Source of the DNA: Pyropia haitanensis
Taxonomy: Eukaryota; Rhodophyta; Bangiophyceae; Bangiales; Bangiaceae
Length of the DNA stretch: 64,000 nt
Direction of reading: 5' to 3'
NCBI GenBank assembly: GCA_008729055.1
Contig: SDUX01000007.1
Span: 1,722,064 to 1,786,063, forward strand
Positions 48,782-59,500 of the stretch are shown here, piece by piece. The position numbers and the translations under genes are program-made. Numbering within the stretch: the first letter of the stretch is position 1; the number at the start of each line of letters is the position of its first letter. The notes beneath the pieces were generated by a model that was not told the DNA's origin, made no database searches, and saw only the letters and a list, made by a program, of their open reading frames with translations.

Positions 48782-49468
48782 CACGGCCGTCACGGCCGCC
48801 GCGGCCGGCGGTAGCCGCCGCGGCGGCCGCCGCCGCCGCCGCCGCCGCGCGGCGGCGGTCCGCGTCGAGGCGGGCGAGGTAGGCCTCGAGGAAGGCCGCC
48901 ACGCGGGCGGGGCAGTCGCCGAGGAGGCCCGCCAGCGCCACCGCCGCGGCGTCCGCGTCCCCCCCCCCACCGCCGGTGGCGGCGGCGCCACCACCGTCGC
49001 GGCCGCCGGCGTCGGCGCCCCCCCCCCCCCCCCCCCCCCCTCCGCCGCCGCGTCCGCCGCATCCGCGGCGGCAGCCGCCGCGGCGGCCGCCGCCGCCGCC
49101 GCCGCCGCCACCTCCACCGCCGCCGCCACAAAGCCGTCCGCGTCCACGACGAGCAGCCGGCGGCCGACGGCGAGCGCCACGTCGAGCCCCTCGGCGGGCG
49201 GCAGCGAGCGGACCATGCCCAGCGCGGCGGCGGCGTCGCCCTCCTCCTCCACCGCCGCCCGCGCGACCGCCACCCACCGCCGCCGCGCGCGCGCCAGCCG
49301 CACCGCCGCGCCGCGGAGGCCCGCCTCCCGGCACGCGTCGACGGTCGCGTCCACGTCCGCGACGCGGGCGGTGGCCATGGCGGTCGCCAGGAACGCCGCC
49401 AGCCGCTCGTCTGCCGCGTCGCTGTCGGGGGACGCCGCGTGGCGGGGGTGGCGGCCGCCGCCGCCGTC

Positions 49469-49521
<53 letters not shown>

Positions 49522-50032
49522 CGCCGGCGGCGAGCGCGCCCCGCGCGCGGTCATGGCGGTAGCACGCAACGAGGATGCGGATGTGGGCGGGCGTCGCGGC
49601 GGCGGCGGCGAGGAGGCCCTCGAGGTACCGCCGGAGGCCGGTGCGCGCGCCCGGCTGGCCGACCAGCTGCATGATCACCCACGACGGCTCGACGCCGGCG
49701 GGCGCGGCCGCCGCCGCCGCCGCCGCCGCCGCCGCTCCGGCTGGCGCGCCGGCCACCGCCGCGGCGGCGGCGGCGGCGACGGCGGCGCCGCCGCCGCCGG
49801 CGCCGCCGCCGCCGCCCGCGCCGCGGGCGGCCTTGCCCCCCCCCCCCGCCGCGTCGGCCACCGCCGACAGCGCCGTCGCGGCGGCAGCGTCCCACTCGCC
49901 CCGCCGCACCGCGGCGGCCACCCCCTCCCGCACCGCCATCGCAAGCACCCCCTCCGCCGCGGCGAGGGCCTCCCCCGCCTCTCCCGCCTCTCCCCCCTCC
50001 CCCCCCCCCCCCCCCCCCCCGGCACCCCCCCC

Positions 50033-50070
<38 letters not shown>

Positions 50071-50434
50071 CGCCCCGCCCGCGCCGCGGCCAGCGCGTCG
50101 GCGTGGAGCCCCCGGCGGAGGAGCAGCGCCACCCGCTCCCGCAGCGGGCGGACGGCGAGCCCCGCGACCCCCCCCCCGGGGAGACGACCCACACCCCCCC
50201 CCCCGGCGCCGGCAGCAGCGCCGCCGCGTCGCCGCCCGGCCCGCGGTACGCGACCGCCTTGGCCGCCGCGTCGTACGCGAGGAGGGTGTCGGCGGGGGTG
50301 GCGGCGCCGCCGGCGGCGGCGCCGTCCGCGGCCGCCGCGCCCCCGCCGGGCGCGTGGAGGAGGTACGCCCCGCCGCCGGCGGCGGCGAGGCGGACGCCGC
50401 CCGCGGCCGCGGGCGGCAGCGCGCCCCCCCCGCC

Positions 50435-50490
<56 letters not shown>

Positions 50491-50849
50491 TGCCGCCGCC
50501 ACCGCTGCCACCGCCGGCCGGCGTCGCCGCCGGCGGCGGCGCCGACGGAAACGCGAGGCACCCGCCGCGGCCGTCTGGGGTGTAGAAGAAGAGCCCCTCC
50601 CGCCGCGCCACGACCAGCTGCTCGCCCGCCGCGGCAACGCCGACGCGCGCCAGCGCCGGCGCCACGCCCGCCGTGTCGAGCACCACCGGCGGCCGCGTGG
50701 CGGTTGGCGGGGCGGGCGGGTCCCCCCCCCCGGCGGCGGCGCCCCCCCCCCCCGGGCTCCCCCCCCCCCCCAGCGGCAGCGCAACGACGCCCGCCTCGGA
50801 CACGACGTACACCCCCCCCCCCCACCACGATACCCACCCGACGGGCGGC

Positions 50850-50881
<32 letters not shown>

Positions 50882-51746
50882 CGTCGACGCTGCCGCGGCC
50901 GCCACCCCTGGCGGCGGCAGCCGCGCCGCGCGCACGCCCGCCCGCGACGCGGCCGGGTCGCCCGCGACGAGGAGCAGGCCGCCGTCGGCGAGGCCGACCG
51001 CCGTCCGCCGCGCGCGGCCGGGCTCAACGGCGAGCGCGCCGCTGGGGGGGGCCGCCAGCCGCACCGAGCAGATGCACGTCAGGCCGCCGACGCCACCCCC
51101 ACCCCCACCCCCACCGCCACCGCCGCCCCCCCCCCCCCCCCGCCACCACCGCGGCCGCGACGACCGCCACCGCCGCCCCCACCGCCGGCGCCACCACCCA
51201 GCCCCAGCGACCAGTACTTTAACCAGTACGCCGGCGCGCCCGGCACGCCGTCACTGCCCACGGTCAAGACGAGGAGCTCCCCCCCCCCCGCCCCCCCCCC
51301 ATCCGACACGCCCACCGCCACCACCCCCCCCGTGTGGGCGGTGCCCGTCGCGGTCGGCGGCAGCCGCGGCGCGGCGCCGCCGCCCGCCGCCGGCACGGCG
51401 GCCGCAGCCGCCGCCGCCACGGGGGATGGGGGCGGCACGACAAACGCGTCGACGCGGCCGGTGCGCGGGCACGCGACCGCGATGGTCGTGCCGCCGGCGG
51501 CGAGGAGGGGGGGTGGCGGGGGGGGGGGGCGCCGTCGCCGCCGTCGCCGCCGCCGCCGCCGCCGTCGCCGCCGCCGCCGCCGCCGTCGCCGCCGCCGCCG
51601 CCGGGGCCACCGCGGCTGCGGCTGCGCCGCCGCCGCCGCCGGCCTGGCGGCGGTGGCGGTGGGGGCGGCGGCAGCAGCGGCGTGTCGAGGGTGGTCAGGT
51701 GTGGCGTGTGGGCGAGGAAGCGCAGCAGCTTCCACCGCAGCGCCAT
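46956..51746 (-). CDS. VPS11: VPS11, HOPS/CORVET core subunit with RING, frame broken at C runs
   Basis: VPS11 is a core subunit of the HOPS and CORVET tethers for endosome and vacuole fusion. The start ATG (51744-51746) gives MALRWKLLRFLAHTPHL. Propeller-like blocks follow: GGELLVLTVGSDGVPG then AYWLKYWSL, EQLVVARREGLFFYTPDGRG, and RERVALLLRRGLHADALAAA. The alpha-solenoid has EPSWVIMQLVGQ (near 49670; human EPSYVIRKFL), FLEAYLARLDADRR and RRHGRRAPSLWAHALAVVAP (human RHGEQDPSLWEQAL). The RING reads CAVCDGGLELPAVHFYCGHS, then YHANC and, after about 110 mostly Gly residues, ECPLCAPEHA. The C-terminus GWAAVVELLGRDPF matches the family ending GFSVIAEYFG. Blocks lie in different frames, switching at C runs near 51520, 51065-51145, 50170, 50000-50030 and 48961-48970. 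Confidence 0.88.
47150..47216 (-). repeat. CCCCCA hexamer tract (G4-prone) inside VPS11
   Basis: Tandem CACCCC/ACCCCC units on the plus strand give GGGGGT units on the coding strand, translated as Gly with periodic Val. It sits inside the expanded RING loop. It looks telomere-like but is an in-frame coding microsatellite. Confidence 0.8.
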
Positions 51747-52294
51747 GCCGCCGCCGCCGCCGCCGCCGCTGCCGCCGCCGCCGCCGCCGTCGACGCCGCC
51801 GCCGTTGACGCCGCCGCCGCCGTCGACGCCGCCGCCGCCGCCGCGGGTCGTCGGGGAGCCGCCGCGACGGGCCGCCGCGTCATTGGCAGCCGCCGCGTGG
51901 CGGTGCGGGCGGGCGTGCCGCCGCCGCCGCGGCGGGTCGCGGGGCGGGGCGCGCGCGCGCGCGGCGGCGGGGCGGGCGGGCGGGCGGGCGGGCAGAGGAG
52001 CGGCACGCACCGCCGCGCGGCCGCGCCCGGCAAGACGATGGAGCCCCTTCCTCGTTCCACCTCGACGAGGCGCGCCGCGCGGACGGACCGTCTGGTACAA
52101 GCACACACCCAATCTCGTACTTGTACAAATTGTCTATCCCATGGCCAAGACAGACACGGTTACACCCTAATCACATGCGACAAAATTTTGTCATTGACGA
52201 CAGCAACGCAATGAACTGTGAAAGTAGATCTCTACTGCGCATCCCGGCTCTGCCGTCGGCCCATCGCGGCACCCGCAAACCCCATTTTGCACGG
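51747..52294. other. 5' flank of VPS11
   Basis: A (GCC/CCG)n-rich leader (51750-51845) is followed by a less GC-rich segment (52100-52250) that may hold the promoter. No gene is recognised. Confidence 0.4.
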
Positions 52295-52540
52295 GGTTCT
52301 GTGGGCGGCGTGGGGTTAGGATCAGATTCGGGTGGTGGGGTTTAGCATGCTGGCTTGAGATTGGTCATCCGGTGAGAATTGCGGATGGGTTCTGGACGCG
52401 CCACGTTGTCCGTCTCCTATAAGATGGCACTAGGGGGTGGGGTTAGGACGTGTGTCGGCCACAAATCTGTGGCGAACAGTCGTCACATATGTTCTTCAGC
52501 GCGAAAGAGTGGCGCGCCAATGGTTTCTAAAACTGGCGCC
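52295..52540 (+). repeat. 245-bp inverted repeat, left arm
   Basis: This sequence is nearly identical to the reverse complement of 54390-54635. Shared features include GTGGGGTTAGGATCAGATTC, CTCCTATAAGATGGCACTAG and a terminal TTTCTAAAACTGGCGCC, with only a few substitutions. Similarity ends sharply at the inner edge. Confidence 0.92.
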
Positions 52541-53577
52541 GGGGCGGGGGCGCCCGCACGCGGCCCGCCCGCGTCGCACTCCGACGTGTAGGGGGACGCG
52601 CCAGGCGACGGCGACGGGGACGGGGACGGGGAGGACGACGGCGACGGCGACGGCAGGCGCGTGCCGCCGCGCGCCGTCGACGCCGTCGACGCCGTCGACG
52701 ACAGTAGCGACGGATTGCGGGCACGAAGGCGCGGCGGGCGCCGCCACCGCCACCGGTGGTGGTGGTGGTGGTGGGGGTGGTGGTGGTGCGTCGAGGGCAC
52801 CGGCCGCTTTCCCCCCTCCCCTCCGCCGTCGACGCCGCCGCCGCTGCCGCCGCCGCCGCCACCGCCGCCGCCGCCCCCTCCGTCGCTGTCACCATCGCTG
52901 TAAATGTGGCGACCGCGGCGCCAGCCCCGTTACCGCCCGCCACCGCGCCGCCCGCCGCGGCCGGCACGGTGTACTACCGGCCGCCGGGCGGCCCGCCAGC
53001 GCCCCCCCCCTCCCCCCCACCGGCACCGCCCCCCGCCCCGCCGCCTCGATTGTGGCGGGGGCGCGCAGGGTGAGAGCGCCCTTCCCCCCCCCCCCCCCGC
53101 ACCTCCCTCCCCCCCCCCCCCCCGCAGCCACGCCACCGGCGGCCGCGCCAGCAGCGCCGGCGGCGGCAGCGGCCGCCCGGGCAACGGCCCCCCCACAGCC
53201 AGCAGCAGCGGCGTTAGCAGCCGGCCGTTGAGCCCCGCGATGGCCGCCCCCACCAGCACACGTCAACGACCAGCGGGCGCACGCACGAGCCCGCCGGGGC
53301 GGCGGCCGCCGACCACACCGCCCCCGCCGCCGCAACCGCGGCGACGATGCCCCACAGCACGCCAGGGGCGGCCTACCCGAGCGACGCCGCCGCCCGCCGG
53401 CGGCGGGCGTCCCCAAGCGCCGACCCGCCGCCGCCGCGGAGGGTGGTGGCCACCACCGACGTGGGCGCACGCAGCGGCGCGGGCGCGACGGCGGGGAAGG
53501 GCAGGGCCGCTGCCGACGCCGCCGACTACGAGAAGCTCAGGCCGCTGGAAAGGGCGCGTTTGCTCGCCCGCCCGCTC

Positions 53578-53615
<38 letters not shown>

Positions 53616-54389
53616 GGCGCCCACCTTCGCGTGCGCCGCCACCGTCAGGTACGCGTACGCCACGTGCATTGCCGCGTGGGTGGTCAGCCCCGCGGTCAGC
53701 GCCAGGTGGATGAGCGCCACCGCGCACACGGACGGCCCCGCCCAGACGCCCACCGCAAACGCCTGCGCGAGCGCCGCCGCCACCGTCACCAGCCCCCCCC
53801 CCGCGGGTGCGCCCGCCGGGGCGGGCGGGGCTACCCCCGCCCTCCTACGCCGGCACGTCAGAAACGCCCCCGCGCACGGCGGCCGCTTCGTCGCCGCCGT
53901 CCCTGTCCTCCCGCTCCTCGGCGCCCGCGCCGCCCGCGCCGTCCGTGCCGAAGCTGCGGCTACCATCCGCAGCACCGCCCGCTTCGACTGGCGCGGGCGC
54001 CGCCGCCGCCTCCGCCGCCGCCACCGTTTGCGTCTGCGGCAGGCGAGGCGGCGGCGGCAGGCGGTGGCGCGGCGGCGGCCCGACGGCGACCAACGCGACG
54101 ACGGCGTCAGGGCCGGTCGCTGCGCGGACGGGCGCGCGGACGTCAGGCCCCGCAGGAAGACTCGGGTCGCGCAGCCAGGCGCTGGCCTATCGCCAGCGCC
54201 GGCAGCTGCTCGCCGCTCCACCTAGTGTGGGCGCGGGGCGGGCACGGCAGTGGCACCCGGCGCATCCGTTGTCGACAAGGAACGGCGCGCGCCCATCGGC
54301 ACCACGGCTGCGGCAGCTGTGTTGCGTTGCTGCTGCCCGCCTTTTTGTCGCGGTGTCGCAAGCGCGTCTCAATTGTGCACCCCTCCGTT
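52541..54389 (-). pseudogene. membrane-protein fragments between the inverted repeats
   Basis: The 1.85-kb interior shows protein-like pieces on the minus strand, in several frames. They are an acidic piece (AGAEEREDRDGGDEAAAV, about 53880), a hydrophobic piece (LVTVAAALAQAFAVGVWAG then VCAVALIHLALTAGLTTHAA, then HVAYAYLTVAAHAKVG, about 53640-53800), another (GVLWGIVAAVAAAGAVWSAA, about 53330) and a fourth (LVGAAIAGLNGRLLTPLLLA, about 53200-53258). Together they suggest three or four membrane spans of a protein I do not recognise. It could be a live gene with homopolymer errors or introns, or cargo of a mobile unit. The type is set to pseudogene only because no continuous frame exists. Confidence 0.4.
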
Positions 54390-54635
54390 GGCGCCAGTTT
54401 TAGAAATCACCGGCGCGCCACTCTTTCGCGCTGAAGATCATATGTGACGACTGTTCGCCACAGATTTGTGGCCGACACACGTCCTAACCCCACCCCCTAG
54501 TGCCATCTTATAGGAGACGGACAACGTGGCGCGTCCAGAACCCATCCGCAATTCTCACCGAATGACCAATCTCGTGCCAGCATGCTAAACCCCACCACCC
54601 GAATCTGATCCTAACCCCACGCTCCGCACGGAACC
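54390..54635 (-). repeat. 245-bp inverted repeat, right arm
   Basis: Inverted partner of 52295-52540. Its outer end runs into two GCACGGAACCG words (about 54627-54655). Confidence 0.92.
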
Positions 54636-55136
54636 GTTTTGCACGCACGGAACCGCCCTCTGGACGGGACCGCGGCACGCGCTGCGGCCCCGTCGGGTGC
54701 AGATCGGCACCCACCGCCGCCACTGCCCGCCGATCTTTTTTTGCGGCGGCCGCCACCCGAGCCACCGGGACTGCCTGCCCACCCCCTGTTTCGGGACTCG
54801 CTCGCGCACGGCGGCCGCCGCGCGTCCCCGCGGCACCCCCCCCCGCGCCCTGCCGCCTCATCCGAGAGGTGCGCGTCACGGCTGTATCTCCCCGCGCGCG
54901 CATCCGCAAGCAGCAGCGCAGAACCCCACCGCCCATCCAGCCGTCCGACACACCCGCCCCATCCCCACCCCCCTGCGGCAGTTGCGGCTTGGACTCATCC
55001 CCCCTCTGCCCTGCTCGACTCGTCCCTCCCCCCCCTGCCTCCCCCCGTCGCCTCCCCCCGCTCACCGTCACCCCTTCTTCCCCCCTTCCGCGTTCTCCCC
55101 CCGTTTCCCCCTCCCTCCCCTCCCTTTTTTGCCGCC
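54636..55136 (+). promoter_or_regulatory. pyrimidine-rich leader of small membrane-protein gene
   Basis: The 150 bases before the ATG at 55137 are almost entirely C and T, ending in CCCTCCCTTTTTTGCCGCC. An open frame runs through it in phase with the gene, but its Pro/Ser/Arg composition looks like translated leader rather than protein. Confidence 0.4.
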
Positions 55137-55370
55137 ATGGGTGCCAAGGGCGTCCTCAACGTGGTGGTGCCGCTGGCGATTGCCGCCGCCGCCTCGTTTA
55201 TCCTCTACGTCAAGACCGAGGTCGTCCTCGCCGAGACGCGCACCGACGCCAAGGCCACCGACACGGACGTGGCGGTCACGGCGGACGTGGCGGCCAACGC
55301 GGCGGTGTCGGCGGTGGAGGACGCACAGGCGGCCGTGGAGGACGCGGCCGACGAGGCGGAGGGTGTGTAG
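55137..55370 (+). CDS. small single-span membrane protein (77 aa)
   Basis: The ATG sits in a perfect GCCGCC-ATGG context. Residues 7-26 (LNVVVPLAIAAAASFILYVK) form one transmembrane helix after a short N-terminus with a single Lys. The remaining 50 residues are an acidic Ala/Val/Asp/Glu amphipathic tail (VAVTADVAANAAVSAVEDAQ, then AAVEDAADEAEG), compatible with a coiled coil or an apolipoprotein-like helix. A tail-facing-cytosol organelle or small respiratory or assembly subunit is possible, but I recognise no family. Coding bias is strong (GC at third positions) and the frame is clean. Confidence 0.65.
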   Translation: MGAKGVLNVVVPLAIAAAASFILYVKTEVVLAETRTDAKATDTDVAVTADVAANAAVSAVEDAQAAVEDAADEAEGV

Positions 55371-56593
55371 GAGCGTTGCCAGGCGGATCCATGATGGTTG
55401 GGGGCCGAGGGGTGGCCGAGGGGTGGCCGAGGGGGGGGGCGGGGGGGGGTCATGGGGGGGCGGTGGGGGGGGAATGCTAGGGACGAATATGGGGAGGAGA
55501 CGGATTGGTGCGGAGGGGAAGAGTGACCATTTGAGGATAGAGTGGGCGGTGGAGGGGCCAGGGGGGGAGGGGGGGGGCAGCTGGGGCTGGGATGGGAGTT
55601 GCTGGCGACACGGCCTGGCCATCCTGCGTCTGCCCGCTTGATGTAGCTGCACGGTGCAAGGGCGCGGGCGGCGTGGCACATCCCTTTATCGCCTGGAGGC
55701 TCTGGGGGAGGTCCGGCTGTGTGGCGGCTTGTGGCAGCGTGGTACCAGGGACGGGCGTGGGGCGGATGCTGTTGCCGTGGCGTGCGGCGCGGCACTCATT
55801 GGGGCGGTGGCTGGGGGGAGCGGACACGGCGGGCTGATGGCGGCTGGTTATGTGCAGGCCGTCGTTTATCGGGTTCCCGCTCGTGGTCACTGGCTGTGGT
55901 TGGCGTTGACCCCCACATCCGTCATAGTTGTGGTGGCCGGGTTGGGCGACGGGGGGGATGGGGCCTGCGTTGAGGGAGCTGGCGCTGTGCCGTCGACCTG
56001 GGTTTGGGGACACCCCTTGGGGGGCGACGGAAGGATGGCGACCATGGAGAGGAGGCTGTGCGGACTTGACTTGGCGGGGATGCGCGCTGGCGAGGGTGGC
56101 TGGCCAGGGCAGCTGCGCTGGGCGGTGGGGCATCGCTCTTTCACCAGTGTGCTCTGGCGGCTTGTTGGTCCACTCTTTGATTATTTTTTTTTCGCGCTCT
56201 GTGGGTACGCGCGGGGTCACGTGATTGTCATTTCGCTCTTGTGTCCGGTCCACCTGCGCGTTGTTCGTGGTGTTGTGCGACGGACGCTGGGGTACGGCAA
56301 CTCGCTATTCATGTTCGCCACGGGTGCAGCATCCACGCGCAGCGCACATCAGGGGTGGCCATCCGAGACGACCACGCCGTGACATGCGCTGCGGGCGCCA
56401 TGTTGTGCGCTACACAGGCGGCCGCCGCAACGACGACACCAGGCAGACAGGACGAGATGGTGGAGGAGAAAAGAGGGTTGGTATCCACCAAAGATCAGCA
56501 AACAAGAACAAGAGCACCCAGGACAACGTCACGTAGAGACCCGAATCAGAAGAGAGAAGAAAGAAAAAAAGAGGACCTGTAGTAAAAACCCCG
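55371..56593. other. convergent intergenic region
   Basis: 3' flanks of the small membrane protein and PPK1. A 242-codon open frame (55654-56382, +) lacks the codon bias of the neighbours and has no motif. A purine-rich AT-richer segment (56455-56585) lies next to the PPK1 stop and may be its 3' UTR. Confidence 0.4.
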
Positions 56594-59500
56594 TCAAGAG
56601 GAGGTGTCCCCCCCCGATATATCCAGCGCCACGCGTTCTGGCGCCGCGTTGTTGCGGACATACGCCGCCACCGCGGCCTGGCCGGGCACGGCCGCCGGCA
56701 CCCGCCAGGACCCGCCCTCCACCGCCGCCAGCTCGTCGTCATCGTCGTCATCGTCGTCCTCCTCCTCGTCCTCAAACTCCCCAAACGCGTCCGCAGGGGG
56801 GGCGTAGCTGCTGCCGCCGCCCACCGACGGGGGGGCCTGCTCAAACCGCAGCGGCGGCCGCGCGAAACCGGACGCCGCCCCATCCGCCGCCGCCGCCGCC
56901 GCCGCCGACGCCGCCGCCGACGCGTCGTCGAGCGCCGGCGGGCCGACGGTCGCGACCGGCGCCCGCGGCATGTAGTAGCGCCCGTCCGACGCGAGCTGCC
57001 ATGTGTGCAGCCGGTCGTTGAGGAAAAAGTTGAGCGCCTTGCGAAGCTTCCGCTTGATCCGCGGGTCGTCCACCGGCGTCGCCACCTCGATGCGGTCGTT
57101 GAGGTTGCGCGACCGCCAGTCCGCCGAGCTGATAAAGTACAGGTCGCTACCGCCCGCGGAGAAGTAAAAGACGCGGCGGTGCTGGAGGAAGCGCCCCACC
57201 CACGAGAAGACGCGGATGTTATCGCTGCGGCCGGGCAGGCCCGGCCGCAGCCGACACGGCCCGCGGATGATGAGGTCAATGACGACGCCCGCCTGCGACG
57301 CGGCGTACAGGTGGCGGATAATCTCAGGCTCGGTCAGCCCATTGATCTGCGCGATAATCCGCGCGGGCCGCCCCGCCCGCGCGTGTGCCGCCTCGGCCGC
57401 GATGAGCGCGACGACGCGGTCGAGCATGGAGACGGGCGCGACCAGCAGCCGCCGGTAATTTCGCTTGCGCGAGTACCCCGTCAGCGCGTTGAACAGGTCG
57501 AGCACGTCCGCCGCGATGGCGGGCGCGCACGTAAACAGCGCCATGTCCGTGTAGAGCTTGGCGGTCGTCGGGTTAAAGTTGCCCGTCGCGACGTTCACGT
57601 ACGCCCGCAAGCCGCCCGCCTCCTCCTCCCGCACCACCACCATCGTCTTGCAGTGCGTCTTGAGGCCCACCAGGCCGTATGAGACGTTGCACCCGGCGCG
57701 CTGCAGGCGGCGCGCGTACTCAGAGTTTTGGACCTCATCAAACGACGCCTTGAGCTCCACCAGCACCGTCACCTCCTTGCCGCTCTTGGCCGCCCGGATG
57801 AGCGACGACACGAGCGGGGAGTGGCTGCCGCCGCGGTAGAGCACCTGCTTGATGACCCGCACGCGGGGATCCCTCGCGGCGGCGCGGAGAAAGAGCAGCG
57901 CGCTGCCCGTAAACGAGTGGGCGGGGTACTGGACGAGCACGTCGGCCTTGCGAATGACGGAAAAGATGCGGCCCGGGTCCGATTGCAGCTTCTCCTCCAG
58001 CCCGCGGAAGCGCGGCGGCGTCACCGGCTCGTGGGGGGGGTGTTGTAAGTGGGAAACAGGCGCAAACGCCATCGACATGCAGTCGGCCAGGCCCAGCAGT
58101 GGCCCCGGCAGGGTGTACACGTCGGTCGCGTCGAGCGCCAGCTCCGCCGCCAGGCGGGCCACGTCCGCCATGGGCATCGTCGATGTCACCTCCAGGCGGG
58201 TGGCGGGCGCCGACCGCCGCCGGTGCACCTCCTCCCACACATAGTCGAGCAGGTTGTCGCTCTCGCCAAAGAGCGTGTCGTCCACGACCAGCTTGGTGTT
58301 GCGTGTCACGCGGAACGCGTACCAGCGGAGGATGGTCATGCCCTCGCACACCAGCGGCAGGTGCGCGACGACGAGCTGCTCGACGGGCAGGAACTGCAGG
58401 GGCGTCACGGGGAGCAGCCGCGGCTTGACCGCCGGCACCCGAAAGTAGACGCGACGGGTGACGCCCGACTCGGGGTTCAGCAGCACCACCAGCAGGTAGA
58501 TGCCGTGCGACTGGAGCAGCGGGAAGGGGTGCGTCTGGTCGACGCTCATGGGCGTCAGCAGGGGGAAGAGGGAGCGCCGAAAGTAGGCGGTCATCGACGC
58601 GCCCTGCGCGGGCGTCAGCGCCTCGTACGGGATTAGCTCAATGCCGTGGCCCCGCAGCGCGGGGAGGAGCGTCTCGGTCAGCACCTCGTGCTGCGCCGTC
58701 ACGATCGACCGTACCGCGTCGGCGAGGTCCGCCTCGAAGCGGGAGCGCGGCCGGATTTGGCGCCGCAGCCGCAGCGCGGCGGTCGCCTTGGACAGGCTGC
58801 TCGCCGAGCCCGACGACGCCGCCGACGAGACGGCCGGCGCGGCCGTGCCGCCGCCGTCCCCGTCCGAGTCGTCCGAGTCGTCGCGGGGGATGTTGCCGAG
58901 CCGCTTGGCAAAGTGCTCGTCCAGGTTGGCCGACACGATGCAGCAAAACTTGAACCGCTCGAGGAGCGGCAGCTTGTCGTCGAGCGCCAGCGCCAGCACC
59001 CGCGAGTTGAAGCTCAGCTCGGCAAACTCTTTGGAGAAGACCAGCTCGGAGGAGCTCAGCTCCTCGTTGCTCAGCGCCTCGAGCTGCCCCGGCGCCACGG
59101 GGGGGGTGTAGTGGTTGGTCGGCGGACACACCTGGTACCGGTGCCGCTGGTCGGCGGGCGGCGGGAGCACCGCCGCCGCCGCGGGGATGCCAAAGGAGAG
59201 GGGTGGGGGGTCCTCGACGGGGGGGGAAGACGCCGTCGACAGCGGCGGCGCCGGGGGGGGGGGGGGTGTCGTCACGGGCGGGGGGGGCAGTGGCGGGTAA
59301 CCGCCGCCACCGACACCGCCACCGCCACCGCCGCCACCGCCGCCACCGCTGCCGCCGTCCGCACCGCCGCCACCGCCGCCCCCACCGCAAGTGCCATGGC
59401 CACTCACCGCGTCGGCCGCGGCGGCCGCGGCGGCCGCGGCGGCCGCGTCGCCCCCCCCCTCCCCCCCCCCAGGAAAGTCGAGGCCCTCAGGGTGCGGCGT

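Noticed and set aside
55654..56382. 242-codon plus-strand frame between the small membrane protein and PPK1
   Set aside because: Codon use differs from neighbours, no motif, and it overlaps the likely 3' UTRs of both genes.
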